This document shows, in pieces, positions 32,814 to 45,870 of a stretch of 64,000 nt of DNA (position 1 is the first letter of the stretch; each line of letters begins with the position of its first letter). A model generated the notes under the pieces. It saw only the letters and a list, made by a program, of their open reading frames with translations, made no database searches and had not been told where the DNA came from. The stretch lies in assembly GCA_020465985.1 (NCBI GenBank), contig JAANYP010000177.1, positions 1 to 64,000 of the forward strand, in the 5' to 3' direction. A program made the translations under genes and the position numbers. This DNA comes from Centrapalus pauciflorus. Its lineage: Eukaryota; Streptophyta; Magnoliopsida; Asterales; Asteraceae.

Positions 32814-35255
32814 TGTAACAACCTAACTTTTGGTTCAGCTTAATTTCAGTATTTTTGAGCTAATAATGTAATTTTATTACATTATCTATTTTGTAATTTA
32901 AATGATTAATAAAATTTAATTAATTAAATATGAAATAAATTATATGATTGATATAAACTACTAGATGATTAAATTAAAAGATGTATTATATAAAAGTGGA
33001 GGGGTTAAAACTTCAAATATGACTAAGTTAAATATATATACTTAAATAATGGAGATAAATGTCATTTAATCACAATTAAATCTCTCTTTACTCTCTCACT
33101 AAAACATACGGCCATCATCAAGTTTTATCAAAATTGTTGCAATTAATAGATGAATTGAAGCTAAGAGAAGTTATAATCATCATCAAGGATCATCAATTGA
33201 CAAGATTTGAGGTAATTCTTGAGTTATATTTCAAGATTTTTAGAGGTTTAGTTCGGTTTTGATAAAAACCGAAACCAAAGAAATTAAAACACGAAAATAT
33301 ATGTTGCATGTATAAAATTTTGATAGATTATGATGAATTTAAGTTAATAGATGGTAAAGAAACAAAAATTTTAGTTTGGATCATCCAAATAAGGTGAAAA
33401 TTTGGTATTTTTATAAAATAAGTGTTCTTGACAAAATTTGCATATTTTGGATGATCTTGATCAATTTATGAGGTTTTTGATCAATAAAATTGTATAAAAA
33501 CACTCAAATAATGATAACACAACTTTATATTACGTTGCATGTTAATAAAATGTGTTTTTGGGAATTTTAATGAAAAATCCGTATGAATGTGACCAAGAAC
33601 ACCAAGAACAAATCTGAGAAAAATGCTAAGTATGGCATCCGAATTCGGGTATAACCGAATTCGGATGGTGCCCATTTCGGATCCTTGTATTTCGGATGAC
33701 ATGTCCTATTTTGGATGTAATGTTAATTCGGTTGATCCTAAATTCGGTTCCCATGTCCTAATTTCGGATGACACACTTTGGTTAGTATTAACTCGGGATT
33801 GGTCATTCGGTCCGAATCCGGATGACTGATCCGGATTAGTCCGAATCCGGGTGCCTGATCCGGATAGGTCCGAATCCGGATGGACCGAACCCGGGGATCC
33901 GAAATTGATTATTTTATTTGAATACTTTAAATTATAAATAAATGATATTTTATAATTATAATATCCATAGATTATGAGGAAAGATTGATTAAAGCAATAT
34001 GAGATATATTCACATTTATATTTCATTAAGATTACAAAGAGCCAAAGAGAATGCAAAATGATTAATGAACTATTAGTTATCAGAATCAGATAAGAATAAA
34101 GACTTTAAATCTAAAACTGATGACATTGATATGACATGATTCTGGACAGGTTCAGTTAATATCTGAACAAAGATCTAAATATTAAAAAGATTGAAAGCGG
34201 GTCTCTGATTTGAAAAGAATTGACAGAAAAACAGATTGACAAAGATAAAATCCTGAGATAACTCAGGTGGCAGATTTTACATCTGTTTGATAAAGACCCA
34301 GACCTGTGAGTTATAGATATTCAGATTTAACATGCTTGAATTTCCGGTTGAGACATATTGTTGATGCTAGATTAATTTGACATTCATTTATCAACTGGAT
34401 TGTGACATGTGCACACCATGGATGGGTATTGCCCAGCAGATCATGATAGCTATTTGACTTATCATTTCATTTGACATCACTTTTACAGCTCATTTCTGAC
34501 ATTGCTTTGAAATTATTGCTATCATGACTTGATTATGACTTGATTACGTATGCTTCATCATTGCATATATTTGACATATTGATTCAGCTTGATTAGCCCT
34601 GATTGGTCTATTGTTCTAGACCTGGCTATTTCACTAGTTCTATTGAACTTGGTAATGACCTCCGATGTTCCGCCACGTTGATTTACTGGTAGCTAGCCCA
34701 GTATGTGGCTGATCCCCACGATTTAAGTGTGAGCATGGCTTGAGCATCATCCGACTCTATGACTTCTATGTCTCAATCATGAGGGCTGTAGCGGCAGTCA
34801 AGACATATCACGCTAGATTGATGATCCGCTTGACATTGCATGTATTGAAATCTATTGTACTCACTAGCGGTTCTTACGGTGTTGCACTCATGATTTTTAA
34901 ACAGAAAAGATAAAGGAAAGTCACTGCCGGACCTAGTTCTTAGGTCTTACAAGATCAAGATTGAAGTTTTCTATAGACCACTACTCATCAAATCCTTCGG
35001 TACTGATTGGCAGATGATAATTGTGGTGGTCTGGGTAGATATAATTTGATTATATGATGACATGAATTAAATTAGACTTGTGCCCTTTATAAGTTTAATT
35101 TGAAAACTTAATCTGTATTAAACTTAATCCTAATATGCTTCCACGAATTTAATATTCCGCATTATAATTACTCTATCTTAGTTACGGTTGGATATTGTAT
35201 TGCATGAGGGGAACTAGACCTCGTGTCTACCGCCCCGTGAGGGGTGGTCTTCACA
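32814..35255 (+). repeat. 3' LTR of the plus-strand chromovirus
   Basis: 2442 bp, TGTAACAACCTAACTTTTGG...GGTCTTCACA. It carries 33513-34050, absent from the 5' LTR; within it 33640-33900 is dense in TTCGGAT/GAATCCGG motifs. The preceding purine-rich stretch (GGGGACGAAG near 32781) is the likely polypurine region. Confidence 0.88.
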
Positions 35256-35754
35256 CGTATGGGAATACTGCACATGACAAGCTCATTTTATTTAAGATTC
35301 GGTTGCATGATGGTTTATATGTAATACATAACATGGAATATATGATTTTATAAATTCAAACTCTCCTGTTGTTGTCCATACAAGTCAGATTTACGTGTAA
35401 ACCTATGAGCTCACCAATATTTTTGTTGACGTATTTTAGCGTGTACTTTCAGGAAATTAAGGCAAGTGTGCCTTCAGACGTATTTACTTTCAAGCTTCCG
35501 CATCCATGGAGTCGCATGCATTTTTAAAACTACCGGAGATTTAGCTGCATTATTTTGAATACTTTAATTATGTAATTAAATCTCTGTATTGTGCGAACTT
35601 CTTTCCTTCATATCAGACTATGTAAAACATTGCTATATTTTGAAGTTTTAACGATGTATTTTAAAAACGTCCATATAGTGGTCGTTCGTTTTTATTATGG
35701 TTATGCTTCCGCGACGTCGCACTTTGTTGCCAACCGGGGTAACGGGGTGTGACA

Positions 35755-36230
35755 AAAATGATCATTCACATTACTTAATTAATCATTCACATTACTTATT
35801 TGATCATTCACAATAATTATTTGACTATTTACACTTTTTCAATACTTATTTGATCATTCACAACACTAATTTGATCATTCACATTACTTAATTGACCATT
35901 CACAATATTTATTTGATCATTCACAACACTTAATTGACGATTCACAATAATTATTTGACCATTCACATTACTATATTGACCATTGCACCTTACTAATTAT
36001 ATTCACATTATTTATTTGCACCATTTCACAGTATTTATTTCAAAACTCCACAAAAATATGTTGACTATTTATATACTGTCTTTCTACATTTATTTGATCA
36101 CTCACACACCTATTTGATCATGTCACAAGTAATATTTGAATTGCATTCACACTTTTTCTACACTTATTTGATCATCATCACACATTTATTGCACTTTCTT
36201 TCTACACTTATTTGATCAATAAGTGTTGAG
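35755..36230. repeat. Minisatellite, resumed forward arm
   Basis: TTGATCATTCAC units continuing from 23970 after the solo LTR. Units become irregular beyond about 35990, with many one-base insertions relative to other copies. Confidence 0.8.
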
Positions 36231-36424
36231 AATGATCCATGTTTGTCTGTTTTATTAATGGGTCCACAAGTCAATTGCAGTGTGAGCCTCCTATCAAATA
36301 CATTTGTGATGATTGCCATAAAAGGTCAATACATCTGGAGAATATAAATGTTGTGGACTGATCACTGACGTGTTTTGGACGTGTAATATCGTCAACTCTT
36401 ATTGTGTCGATACTAGGCCATCCG
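36231..36424. other. Spacer between inverted minisatellite arms
   Basis: About 195 bp without repeats or coding, forming the loop between a forward and an inverted minisatellite arm. Confidence 0.6.
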
Positions 36425-37140
36425 GTATGTGAGTGATCAAATAAATACCAGTGGAGATCACAATTTCTTGTGAATGATATAAAACGGTGTGTGAAGGATC
36501 CAATAATAATATGAAACATCAAATACGTCTTGTGAATGATACAAAAAGTGTAGAAGAAGGTAAAGAGTCATGTATATGTGAATAATGAAATAAATATTGT
36601 GAATGGTCAAATAATAAAGTGAATGATCAATAAGTGTGTGTGAATGATCAAATAATATTGGATGGTCAAATAAGTTATTGTGAATGACCCAAATATAGTG
36701 TTGTGTAGATGTACTCAATTAAGTAAATGGGAAAGGTCAATTAAGTAATGTGTAGGGTCATTCAAGTGTTTGAGAATGATCAAATAAAAATTGGTGAATG
36801 ACAATTAAGTATGTGACTGATCAAATACGAGTGTTGTGATATAAATAGTCAAATAATTATTGTGACTGATCAACAAATGTGTGATGATCGCATAGATCAA
36901 TGTGAATGTCAATTGAATGTCATTAGTAATGTTACATGGGCAATTACACGTAAGTGAATGATCATTAATGTGTGAATGATCAACTAAGTTATACAGATTG
37001 TTAATAGTTCAAATAATTAGTGTGACTGATCAAATAAATGTTGTAATTGGATCAATTACGTAATGTGAATGACTTGAAAATAAGTAATGAAGATCATGTT
37101 TATAAGTGTTGTGAACTGGATCACTGTATTACGAAAATAG
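36425..37140. repeat. Minisatellite, inverted arm and right end of element C
   Basis: Reverse-complement units (GTGAATGATCAAATAA) run to about 37115, then ATTACGAAAATAGA at 37122-37135, the complement of the TATTTTCGTAATA that begins the forward arm at 23560. The whole 23494-37140 minus insertions is therefore a foldback structure with arms of roughly 0.7-0.9 kb. Beyond it I cannot find a terminus matching GATCCTCAGCGTACC. Confidence 0.6.
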
Positions 37141-37876
37141 ACATTCCAGCTAAAAAAACAAGATGACGCGCATGGAATATTCCATTTTATTATCACACCA
37201 CTGTTTTATTTTAATTTGTGGCTTTGGACTGGGTACCCTTGTATACTCAATTCTCATGAGTCCTTTTTTGAACCCATTCCTACACAACACACAACCACTA
37301 ACACACAACATATATAGTATATATATATACTGTTCAGTCATCTCTATATGCTCTATATAAACTCGGCCGAATAGTGTGTGTGGTGTTTGTGTGGTTTAGT
37401 ATATGTCAGACTTAGTTTTAGTATCAACATATAATTAATAATATAATATATATCTTACTATATACTTTAGTATTTAAACCGTATATAATTATCTCTATTA
37501 ATTATATCTATTTAATATATTTATCTTTTATTTATTATGATTTATAAGATCTAACATGGTAGTCATATTCTTTATAATACCTCTATTTATTAGTTATCAG
37601 AATTGTCCATCTAATTATTTATAACAAAATAGATTATTATATCATTTTAAATAACATTCCCAAATCTTATATTTATATCCAATAAAAAATGAAAAGACAG
37701 ATAAGTATTTAATTTCATCCAATGCACCTGTAAATCACTACAATTCTATATTGCACTTTTAGTCCCCGGATCTTCAAAATATAATAATCACCATTAATTT
37801 AATCTCAATGATCATTTCGTGTCATAAACAATATCCAATATTATTTATTCAATCGTTCGATTGCATCTGCTCAGTT
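37141..37876. other. Older host sequence, no gene recognised
   Basis: AT-rich. It contains a TATA-like CTCTATATAAAC at 37350, so it may be part of an old LTR. It ends at CAGTT, the target duplication of the large copia element. Confidence 0.4.
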
Positions 37877-38495
37877 TGTAAGGTCTTCACACCACAGATC
37901 TATCTAGACGCGACACACACCAACGAGTTCGGAATCTCGTAGCGGCGGACAATAAGATCACTCGCACGCGAAACCCGAAGCTACACGGCTTTTACGAACA
38001 CTACGAACGACCTACGCGAGATTCTCTCGTAAACACCACACTGATTGCTTTAAACAATCGAGATCGCCTTCTCTTAATTACTCTCCGAATTCTGCAAAAG
38101 TCGATCTAATCATCGATAATCTCTATTATAAGTGATCCATTCAGTTTGTCCTGGGGACAAACCTCGAACCACGCCCTAATGCCCATTTGATTTTGTTCCA
38201 CCTGACAAATCGATTTGATTCTATGCTAAATCCGAATTCACCCTAATTCGAATTTCACACGTCAAAACTGTCTATTTGCATATAAGTTTTAGCTTATTTT
38301 GTATAAATCTTGAACGTGTTTATGTTTTAGAACTTCTTTGTATACATTACATCACAGTTCACACATACAATCAATACAATGCAACACACAAAATCACATA
38401 TTCAAACCCTAGTAATTATTCAATTCCTTGTGTAAATACACCTTGACAAAATTACTAACACAACTTGAGCAATCGTCACACAGGGTGACCAACGA
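37877..38495 (-). repeat. 3' LTR of the Sirevirus-like element
   Basis: About 619 bp starting TGTAAGGTCTTCACACC. Relative to the 5' LTR it differs by many single-base indels, concentrated in palindromes. Inside it the minus strand reads CACATGGGGAGT, a weak polypurine tract at about 38496-38507. Confidence 0.85.
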
Positions 38496-38507
38496 CTCCC
38501 CATGTGA

Positions 38508-39113
38508 CGATAGCTTCTAAACGATTTTACATTTTGATTAGGTACTAGAACTATATAGACTGTCCATGCATATAGACCCTGCATCTATCACACCTTTACT
38601 ACCTTCTGGTACTCCTGGCGGAGACCTCCATCCTTCATGAAGAAGATGGTTGATCATTCAGCTTCTCAGGGTCGAGATCCTTCGATAGTTGTTTAGATGG
38701 TAACGTATCATACACTGCGCAAAATTACTTGTCTATGTATCGTCATTATTGGCTTCAGCGCAATATCAGTTATCTATGTACACCATTTCATGTTACTGAG
38801 ACCTCTTGTGGCATGGACTTCATTGGTACCTTCTTTCAGACATTGAGGGCTTATACACCTTCTAGCCCATGGCCTTCGCTGTTATGGGGATCATTCTTGT
38901 CCTCTGTCTACTCTCTTGCCGATCGTCTGGCTTTAGCCTTTCGAACTATTCCGGACCAACACTCTTTTCTGATTATCTTCGCGATCACTTCAAGCTAAGG
39001 GTCGTTTCCGATGTTGATCAATTCTTTCCAGGCTAATTCCTTCACTTCTACCTTCGGTAATGTATTAAATACTTTAAGCGTACGCCTCAGGTACTGGAGT
39101 CCATCTCTGCTCT
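38508..39113. other. 3' untranslated part of the Sirevirus-like element, no gene
   Basis: Open frames here are short and on the antisense strand. The sequence probably continues the decayed reading frame of the post-pol ORF region, but no domain is recognisable. Confidence 0.4.
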
Positions 39114-39521
39114 TCAGAATGAATAACTGCCGTTCTCTATCAAAGAACCAGCTGATAATACCTCCTGAGAGACTTTCTGCCCCGCGGAATTCTCATCTTG
39201 CTCTTCTTCATTTTGGTTACTTTTCTTTTCTTTTCTTCTTTCTTGAACCAGCAGATTCATCAAATCAGGACCCTGGATGGCTCCTTTTCGGTGCTTTTCA
39301 AGTTCAGAGTCTTCGACCGAGGCTATTTTGATCTCATCTATATCAATCACATTGTGATTATCTCGCACATATAACTCCGTGATAGGCTGTGAATTGACAA
39401 TCACTTCGTTGACATTATCGTCCTCGTCTTCTATCACTTCATCGTCAGATCTCCAATCAACTATATCCTCCGGTACGAATTCTCCTTCCTCCAACTCCTC
39501 TATCTCTTCTTCAAAAATCAA
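39114..39521 (-). pseudogene. Acidic C-terminal segment of the post-pol region
   Basis: 135 codons, strongly acidic (MIFEEEIEELEEGEFVPEDI), ending in a Gln/Glu-rich coil. It lies 165 bp past the stop of the 39686-41547 ORF on the same strand and is probably its decayed continuation. No known domain. Confidence 0.4.
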
Positions 39522-39685
39522 ATTCCATTACTTCTTCCTCAATATCTCTCAAGGCGTCTATCATTTCGCTTTCATATGTCTTTGAGGAACCAGCCTCACC
39601 TCCTTCTCCTCCTTCAACAACAGCCTGACTTGGCTCCCCCTGAACTTCAGCATGTTGCACAGCAGAGAAAATCTACTGGCTCACT

Positions 39686-41547
39686 CTATTTTGGTGCTTT
39701 GGGATCATTGCCATATTCATCATCATCCCTTCTCTGCTCTTCTGAATCCTTACAGCTCGTCTCCCCCTGAGCTTTTAGATTTTTCATTAACTGCTCAATT
39801 AGAGACCTCATTGTTCGGATTTCGGTAGCTTTATCTGCAACAAATGTTTTCAGCTCAAGATTTTCTTCTTCAATTTTTCCAACAGATTTCTTCAACTCAG
39901 CATTTTCTTTGTCAAGATCGGCATTATGTGCCTGTATCTCTCCGATTGCTTTGGTCAACTGAAAAATTTGGACTTGTTGGAAGTCAACCTTGCTCCTAAA
40001 CTCAGAAAACCGTTGATTATCTATGAAGGTTGATGAAGTGGATAAAATTGATTGGATGGGAGTTGGAATGATTGGTGAGGGAATGGATGTTTGAACAGGT
40101 GGTGGTGGTGGTGATGGAATAGATGGTTGTGCTGATGGCTGAACGGTAGGCATTTCTGGCTCAGAAGCAAAGGCTGAGGAAGCTCCCTGTATGAAACGAT
40201 GCCTTTTGGCCCTATGCCTAGGCACCAAAGGAGTTATTTCTTCTTCCTCAAAATCTGAGTCGTCTGACTCCCTCGAAGCTCTTCTCTTTCTGGCTGCTTC
40301 ATCAACAACTAACATTCTGGATCCATATCTGCCTATACGGACAGCCGGTTCCTCTATATTCGTTTCTTGTGTTTCTTCATCTTCTATCTCAATCTCTTCC
40401 ATTTCTTCCGACTCAATCTCTTCTTCTACATGCACATACTCATCTATCTGTCTAAACACATCTTCTTCCCCTTCTGGAGGTTCCAAAATATTTCCAATAA
40501 GCTTAGAAGTAATTTCCTCATTGGCATGCGGCCCCTGTGCCCAAATCTCTTGCAAAGTTTCCACCCGTGGATCAGATACGGGGGCTACGGTTGAGGGACC
40601 TGCTTCGTCTTGCTCTTGCACTTGGCTTGTTGAAGGCCTAGCCGCCTGAGTCTGTCTCGCTGACGGTCTTTGCCTCCTCCTTTGTTGTTGAGGCCTGTGC
40701 TGTTGCTGTTGCTGTTGTGGCTGCTGTGGAATTTGAACTTCCCCTGCCCAATTGGCGCCTTCAGGGACTTGGAAATCCGGATTGACCACTGCACCAAAGA
40801 GTAGTGCCTCCATTGGCATAGCTAGAGCGCCTCTGTGTGCTTGGCAATCTGCAAATATTCTTTTATCAATGACAGCAACACTTTGAATATCGTTAAGCTG
40901 CAGCAGGTTCGGCAGGAAATATCTTATCAACATCATCACAAATCTTGGATATAACAGAAATCTTTCTCGTGCCGGAGCTGTTATCTGATGGACAAACTCT
41001 GCAAAGAACATTTCTGAGTAGCTAAATTTCTGATTGTACACCAGCGCAATCATCCCCGACTAAATTTTTTATACGATATAATCAAACCTTGCTTTCTTTG
41101 GAGCAAAGCACACCATGAAAACGTGTGCTAGATATCTCCACTGCCCGATCAGCCCACTCTTCATATACGAGGACTTAGCCACATCCAGGCTATATCCCAT
41201 TCTGATAAATGCAGCTTGCCTGATTGCTAACGGAAAGTCAATCGGCCCATTTTCTTGCTCTGGAGAGCCTAACTACAGTACTCTACGCAACACGTCAGCT
41301 GAAAACACGAGAGGGTGTCCAGCAATCCTCGTCCTCAATACTGTTAGAGTAACAGTACAGTCGACTTGTAATGATCCCAAAATTCACGCACGTATGGCAG
41401 TACAATCTGAACATTATGAGACAGGGCATACGAAACCCTCGAAGCACCGAAAAAATCTACCATTTGGCGGAATGCTTGAGCTTCAGGCAACTCTCGGTCA
41501 GAAGAAATGACCATATTATGCTTTTGAATAAAAATTCTATCTGCCAT
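39686..41547 (-). pseudogene. Post-pol (envelope-like position) ORF of the Sirevirus-like element
   Basis: Begins MADRIFIQKHNMVISSDREL at 41547, contains VSYALSHNVQIVLPYVREFW, then a frameshift near 41370 and stops near 41275 and 41065-41075. The open part from 41053 (455 codons) starts MIALVYNQKFSYSEMFFAEF, with LLYPRFVMMLIRYFL. It is followed by a poly-Gln stretch, acidic blocks, a Pro-rich segment and a C-terminal coiled coil (about residues 365-435). From memory, the N-terminal pattern resembles a family of hypothetical proteins encoded behind RNase H in asterid copia elements. The position is that of the envelope-like gene of Sireviruses, but I see no clear signal peptide or transmembrane helix. 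Confidence 0.65.
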
Positions 41548-43658
41548 ATCTGCACAATAAACAACTAAAATATTAGAATTATTAATATAAACATAAACTT
41601 GTTTAAAGTCAAATTTGTTTTATTTTGAACTTGTGTAAGTACAAAATCCGACACATATGAATTTCTACAAGTTTGATTTACATTTTATGCAAATACTTCG
41701 AATATAATGGTAAAGTCGAATAACAAATTCGAAACTATCCTTATTTCGACTTTAATGGCTTCTTCGAGTTTAGTGACAAACTCGAGGCCACGATCAAAGT
41801 TGAGACCATGATCAAATTCGAAAGTGTCGGTTTGTGTGACAACAAAAATCCAAGATTTCAACCTTTTTAGACTTAGAAAATTACATCCATTAGTCCTAAT
41901 AGGTTCTAATCAAAGATATTTGTAATCAATTTGATGTTTCACCGGTTCAAAGTTTGTTATTTTGAAATACAAACTTCACACCATTAAAACCTCAAAATCC
42001 GTTAATTTTGGCTCAAATTGAGTCTAAAACCACCTAAATCTTGTACAATACTGTTGATTATACCTAGATTTGTTAGTAGTCTCGAACACAAACGGACAAA
42101 AACTCGACAAATAGTAGAAGACTCAAATACGATAAAGTCGAAGGAATAAACTCGAATGCTCTCTGAATAAACTCGAAGACTCAAATTCGAAGGTAGGTGA
42201 TTAATGATTTGTCACTGCTGACCTATTTATACTAACCACCTTCGAGTTTGTTTCCTACTTCGAATTTACTGCCAAATTCGAAGTCCCTGCTAAATTCGAA
42301 TATATATTCGATTTTGCCTTAAACTCGAATTTAACTTGAAAATTTTAAAACTCTTTGAATTAAATTCAACTTTTTTCAACTTTTCCAACTTTTTCGTGTA
42401 ACAGAATAAACTATGCCAAACCATTTACCCTAAGCATACGATTTTCACGCAGTGTTTATTTTATTCAACTAGGAATGCACCCTCAGTAATTTTGACCTTT
42501 TTCCTAAGAAAAAAAAAATAAAAAATAAAAAAGAAGTAAAAAATTAAAGGATAAAATAGAATAAAATAAATTAAAGTTAAAATTGTGAACAAAAATTAAA
42601 CTTAGACTAATCTACATTATTTTAAGATTTACAACCTATACTTAACACTTAACAGATTATTTTTGACGAGTATAGTCAAAGAAAGGTTCAATCAGATAGC
42701 GGTGTCAAATACGTACTTTCAGTATTCAGACTTTCACACTTAGGAATTTTTGATTCCTTTGATTGCTTGTCGTGACATACACTTCTAGCCGATTGTTGGT
42801 ATTATTTTCCCTTTAAACATGTTACATTTTGGAATATCCCTTGGCCTTTTTATTTATCATGAAATTATCTTCCGTGACTCATACTTTTGGTATTTCAAAC
42901 TTTCTTTAAAAGGAAAACATCGGACACAGATCTGTATTTACATACAACAAAGTGTCTTAGTTTGTCTTAAAGTTTATTTTTAAAGCTAGCAAGATAGCAG
43001 TGACAGGTTTGTATCGACGTACAACAAAGCGACTTATCGTGCTAACTCGAGTCAAACCAGAGGCAACAAGTCTGTACTTACGTACAACAGAGTTACTTGT
43101 TTTAACTCTTAACTCAGTATGATTTTTCTATTCTTTCCATTTCTTTAAGATGTATCTGATGTTGCTATACATCCCCAGAAAGTTTGCATACCTCATTTAG
43201 AATCAAAGTATGTATGTCTTTAACATAAAAATTAAGACCAATTGGTCATACATCTAAGTTAGTGACACGTCTGACTTTTTATTGAATATTTTATTAGCCT
43301 TGAGACTCCCTATATGTATTATGCCTACCAACATATCAACCAAGATAATGTATAACACTTAGAATTTTAGGTGTATTATGTGTGAAATCTAAACACTTAG
43401 AGCTTGTATTAAACTGTGCTATTTTTCGTCACTTTGAACCTATGCATCTAAGACTTAACTCTTTTTCTGATATTCTCTCTTTTTTTGAACCTTTTATAGT
43501 TTTCTCTCTTTTTTCTTTTGTTTTTCATAAATAAAAGTAAGAAAATAAAATAACCTACTAACTTACTATAAATGGAACTATCCCAAAATTCTAAACTTAC
43601 TATAAAAAGAAAGAAAGACTATTTCTATAAAAGGAAATAAAATTCTACTAAGGTCAAC
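41548..43658. other. Spacer between post-pol ORF and RNase H, with TTCGAA-rich tract
   Basis: No gene. 41690-42330 contains many TTCGAA/CTCGAA/TTCGAG motifs at short spacing (for example near 41698, 41740, 42095, 42150, 42240-42330), like the 5' leader of the same element at 58370-58770. 42480-43650 is AT-rich with homopurine runs. Confidence 0.6.
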
Positions 43659-44089
43659 TTACTCTGGATTACACATTCTGTTTAGTTGAATCAAATACTC
43701 AAAACGTGACTTATCAAAAGCTTTGGTAAATAAATCTGCTTTATTATCATCTGTTGCCACTTTTACCAGCTTGATTAAGTTCTTTTCAGCACAATCACGT
43801 ATAAAATGATGTCTTATGTCTATGTGCTTGGTTTTGTTATGTTTAACTGGATTATTAGTTATAGCAACTGTTGGCTGGTTATCTATCCTAATAGGAGTAT
43901 GAGTATAAGTCAAACCGTAATCCCACAATTGTTGTTGTATCCACAGAACCTGTGAACAGCAACTACCCGCAACAACATATTCGGCCTCGCACGTTGACAC
44001 GGCTACCGAAGTCTGCTTCTTGCATTGCCAGGAAACGAGTCTCCCTCCTAGGAATTGACAACCTCTAGTTATTGACTTGCGCGTCAAGC
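43659..44089 (-). pseudogene. RNase H, C-terminal part, of the Sirevirus-like element
   Basis: Copia RNase H: GGRLVSWQCKKQTSVAVSTC, EAEYVVAGSC, WIQQQLWDYG, IDNQPTVAITNNPVKHNKTK, HIDIRHHFIRD, then DLFTKAFDKSRFEYL and the polyprotein end CNPE. The N-terminal part is at 52504-52742. The split is the chromovirus insertion with TACAT duplicated. Confidence 0.9.
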
Positions 44090-44094
44090 TACAT

Positions 44095-45870
44095 TGTAAC
44101 ACCCACAATTCTCACAAATGCCACGTCAATAAACAATCATAGTGGCAATATCGCAATCATCTCAAGGTACACATGTCACAGGATTAGCGGAAAACACTGA
44201 TAATTTGAAACTTTAATACAAAGTTAAAACGTCTCATGTCACATGTCGATACAGATACATAAACAACTGAATAACTGATAAACACTAACTACTGATAGCT
44301 AACACAGTGCTGATCAAGTACAAAATACAGATAGCGGCTCTAAAGTCTAATATCAAAAGACAGTCAGCACACACAACTCTAAACTGCCCCGATCTCTACT
44401 TCGGCTGCTGCGGCTGTGACTGCGATCCCACAGTATGGCTGCCTGAGACACGGAAGACTCGAAAACATAAGCTGGGGAGCTCGTGAGTACGCGAGGGTTA
44501 GACTCTGTAACATAACACATATAGCATGCACAACACAATAATATCTCAACACATAACACAGCTCGATGCACACACATATCTCTGCTCAAAAGGGGACGCC
44601 GTTCCCTAGCAAACAGGCCGCACACAGCAGCGGTTAGCTACTCAATAGGCACAGGAGCGACCCGGCAATAACACTGCTGTATATATACAGTCTCATACTT
44701 CGTGACTGGCAAGGGACAGTCAGCCTGCGCGACAACATATTGCGGACACCTACAACTCAAACACATATAGCACGTATGGGGTAGATAGAATCATACCTAC
44801 ACTGTATATCTGTCTCATATACACATATCACAACACATAATAGACTCATAAAAGCTTACGCGCGTTTTGTAAAGAACTCGAGTACTCACCGATTACCCGA
44901 ATTTAACTGAAACCCGAAACCCTAATGCGGCTCGGCACGTGATCGGCTAGAACCTGTGAACATCATGGATCTCACACATTAACGCAAGCTCAATAACCAC
45001 ACAACTCAAATCCAAATACAATTATCACAATTAAACCCAATCCGAAACACGCCCCAAACGAATAGCCGATCCCCGAAATCCCTTTATGAAATTCCCACCA
45101 AGACTCAAGACTCGAGTAATTCAATCCGACAATATCCCGAAGGAACCCGACCAATGACGACCCCAATGCTCCCCTCAAATGATCAAGCTGGATTTTCCCT
45201 GCAGGCTGCGGCTCGCGCCGCTAAGCCCGTGAGGGTCGCGCCGCGACCATGCGGTGCTCTACACCTTGACCTGCGATTTCCATGGCTGAACCAGGGGTTT
45301 AACCCCTCACTTCTCATCTCCAGAAATAAAATACATACCAAATCATATGAATTCGACCCATACTAATTCAGAAGCAAAACCCTACATATAACACATACAT
45401 ATCTCAAGATTTTAGCCATCAAAACTCATAACTCTTACCTTTGAAGCTTCAAGAACACAAGAGATGATGAAGATGATCAAGGCTTCTCAACACAATCTGG
45501 AGCTGGAAACAATTGCCTTCAGCTGGAGCTCACACACAAGACACACACACACTTTAGGGTTCCTTTCTCAAAAATGGATAAGGGAGGAGGAAAATAGATG
45601 ACCATATATACGTCTCTATCTTTATCCGGTCCCGAACCCATTAACCCGGACCCGGTATCACTTTTTCACAATTCATATCATTAGGATCCAATTAAATCCA
45701 CGATCTCAGTGATCATAATATTCCACTAATTATTAACCCGGAGACACGTATCACTCGGTCTCGACACGTTTAATCCACGAAACGGGATTTAATTGGAACA
45801 ACGCAATAATATTAAATTAATGAGCCAATAAATTCAATCCACGTACCAGGCTCAAATCCGGGATGTTACA
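44095..45870 (-). repeat. 3' LTR of the nested chromovirus
   Basis: 1776 bp, TGTAACACCCACAATTCTC...CCGGGATGTTACA on the plus strand. It contains a GC-rich island near 45200-45270 including the palindrome GGTCGCGCCGCGACC. Confidence 0.93.

Larger units (their letters stand above)
25986..35255 (+). mobile_element. Complete Ty3-gypsy chromovirus, plus strand
   Basis: 9.27 kb with target duplication CGTAT (25981-25985 and 35256-35260). LTRs are 25986-27943 and 32814-35255. There is an initiator-Met primer site, then gag with two zinc knuckles, protease, RT, RNase H, integrase and a chromodomain-like C-terminus. That order and the chromodomain place it among plant chromoviruses, possibly the Tekay/Del group given LTR length. 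Coding is decayed: stops near 28152, 28440, 30140 and 32633, frameshifts near 29380, 30955 and 31915. An 83-bp intron-like segment lies in RT. The empty target site is preserved in the duplicate at 11098-11102. Confidence 0.92.

Noticed and set aside
38729..39331. Two plus-strand ORFs of 89 and 106 codons
   Set aside because: Antisense to the element, no domain, in a region with many indels.
40191..40649. 152-codon plus-strand ORF
   Set aside because: It is the antisense shadow of the low-complexity acidic and Gln-rich part of the post-pol ORF on the minus strand.
45230..45250. GC palindrome as a CpG-island promoter
   Set aside because: It is a small GC-rich patch present in both LTRs of the same element, with no TATA or start site nearby in a fitting position.
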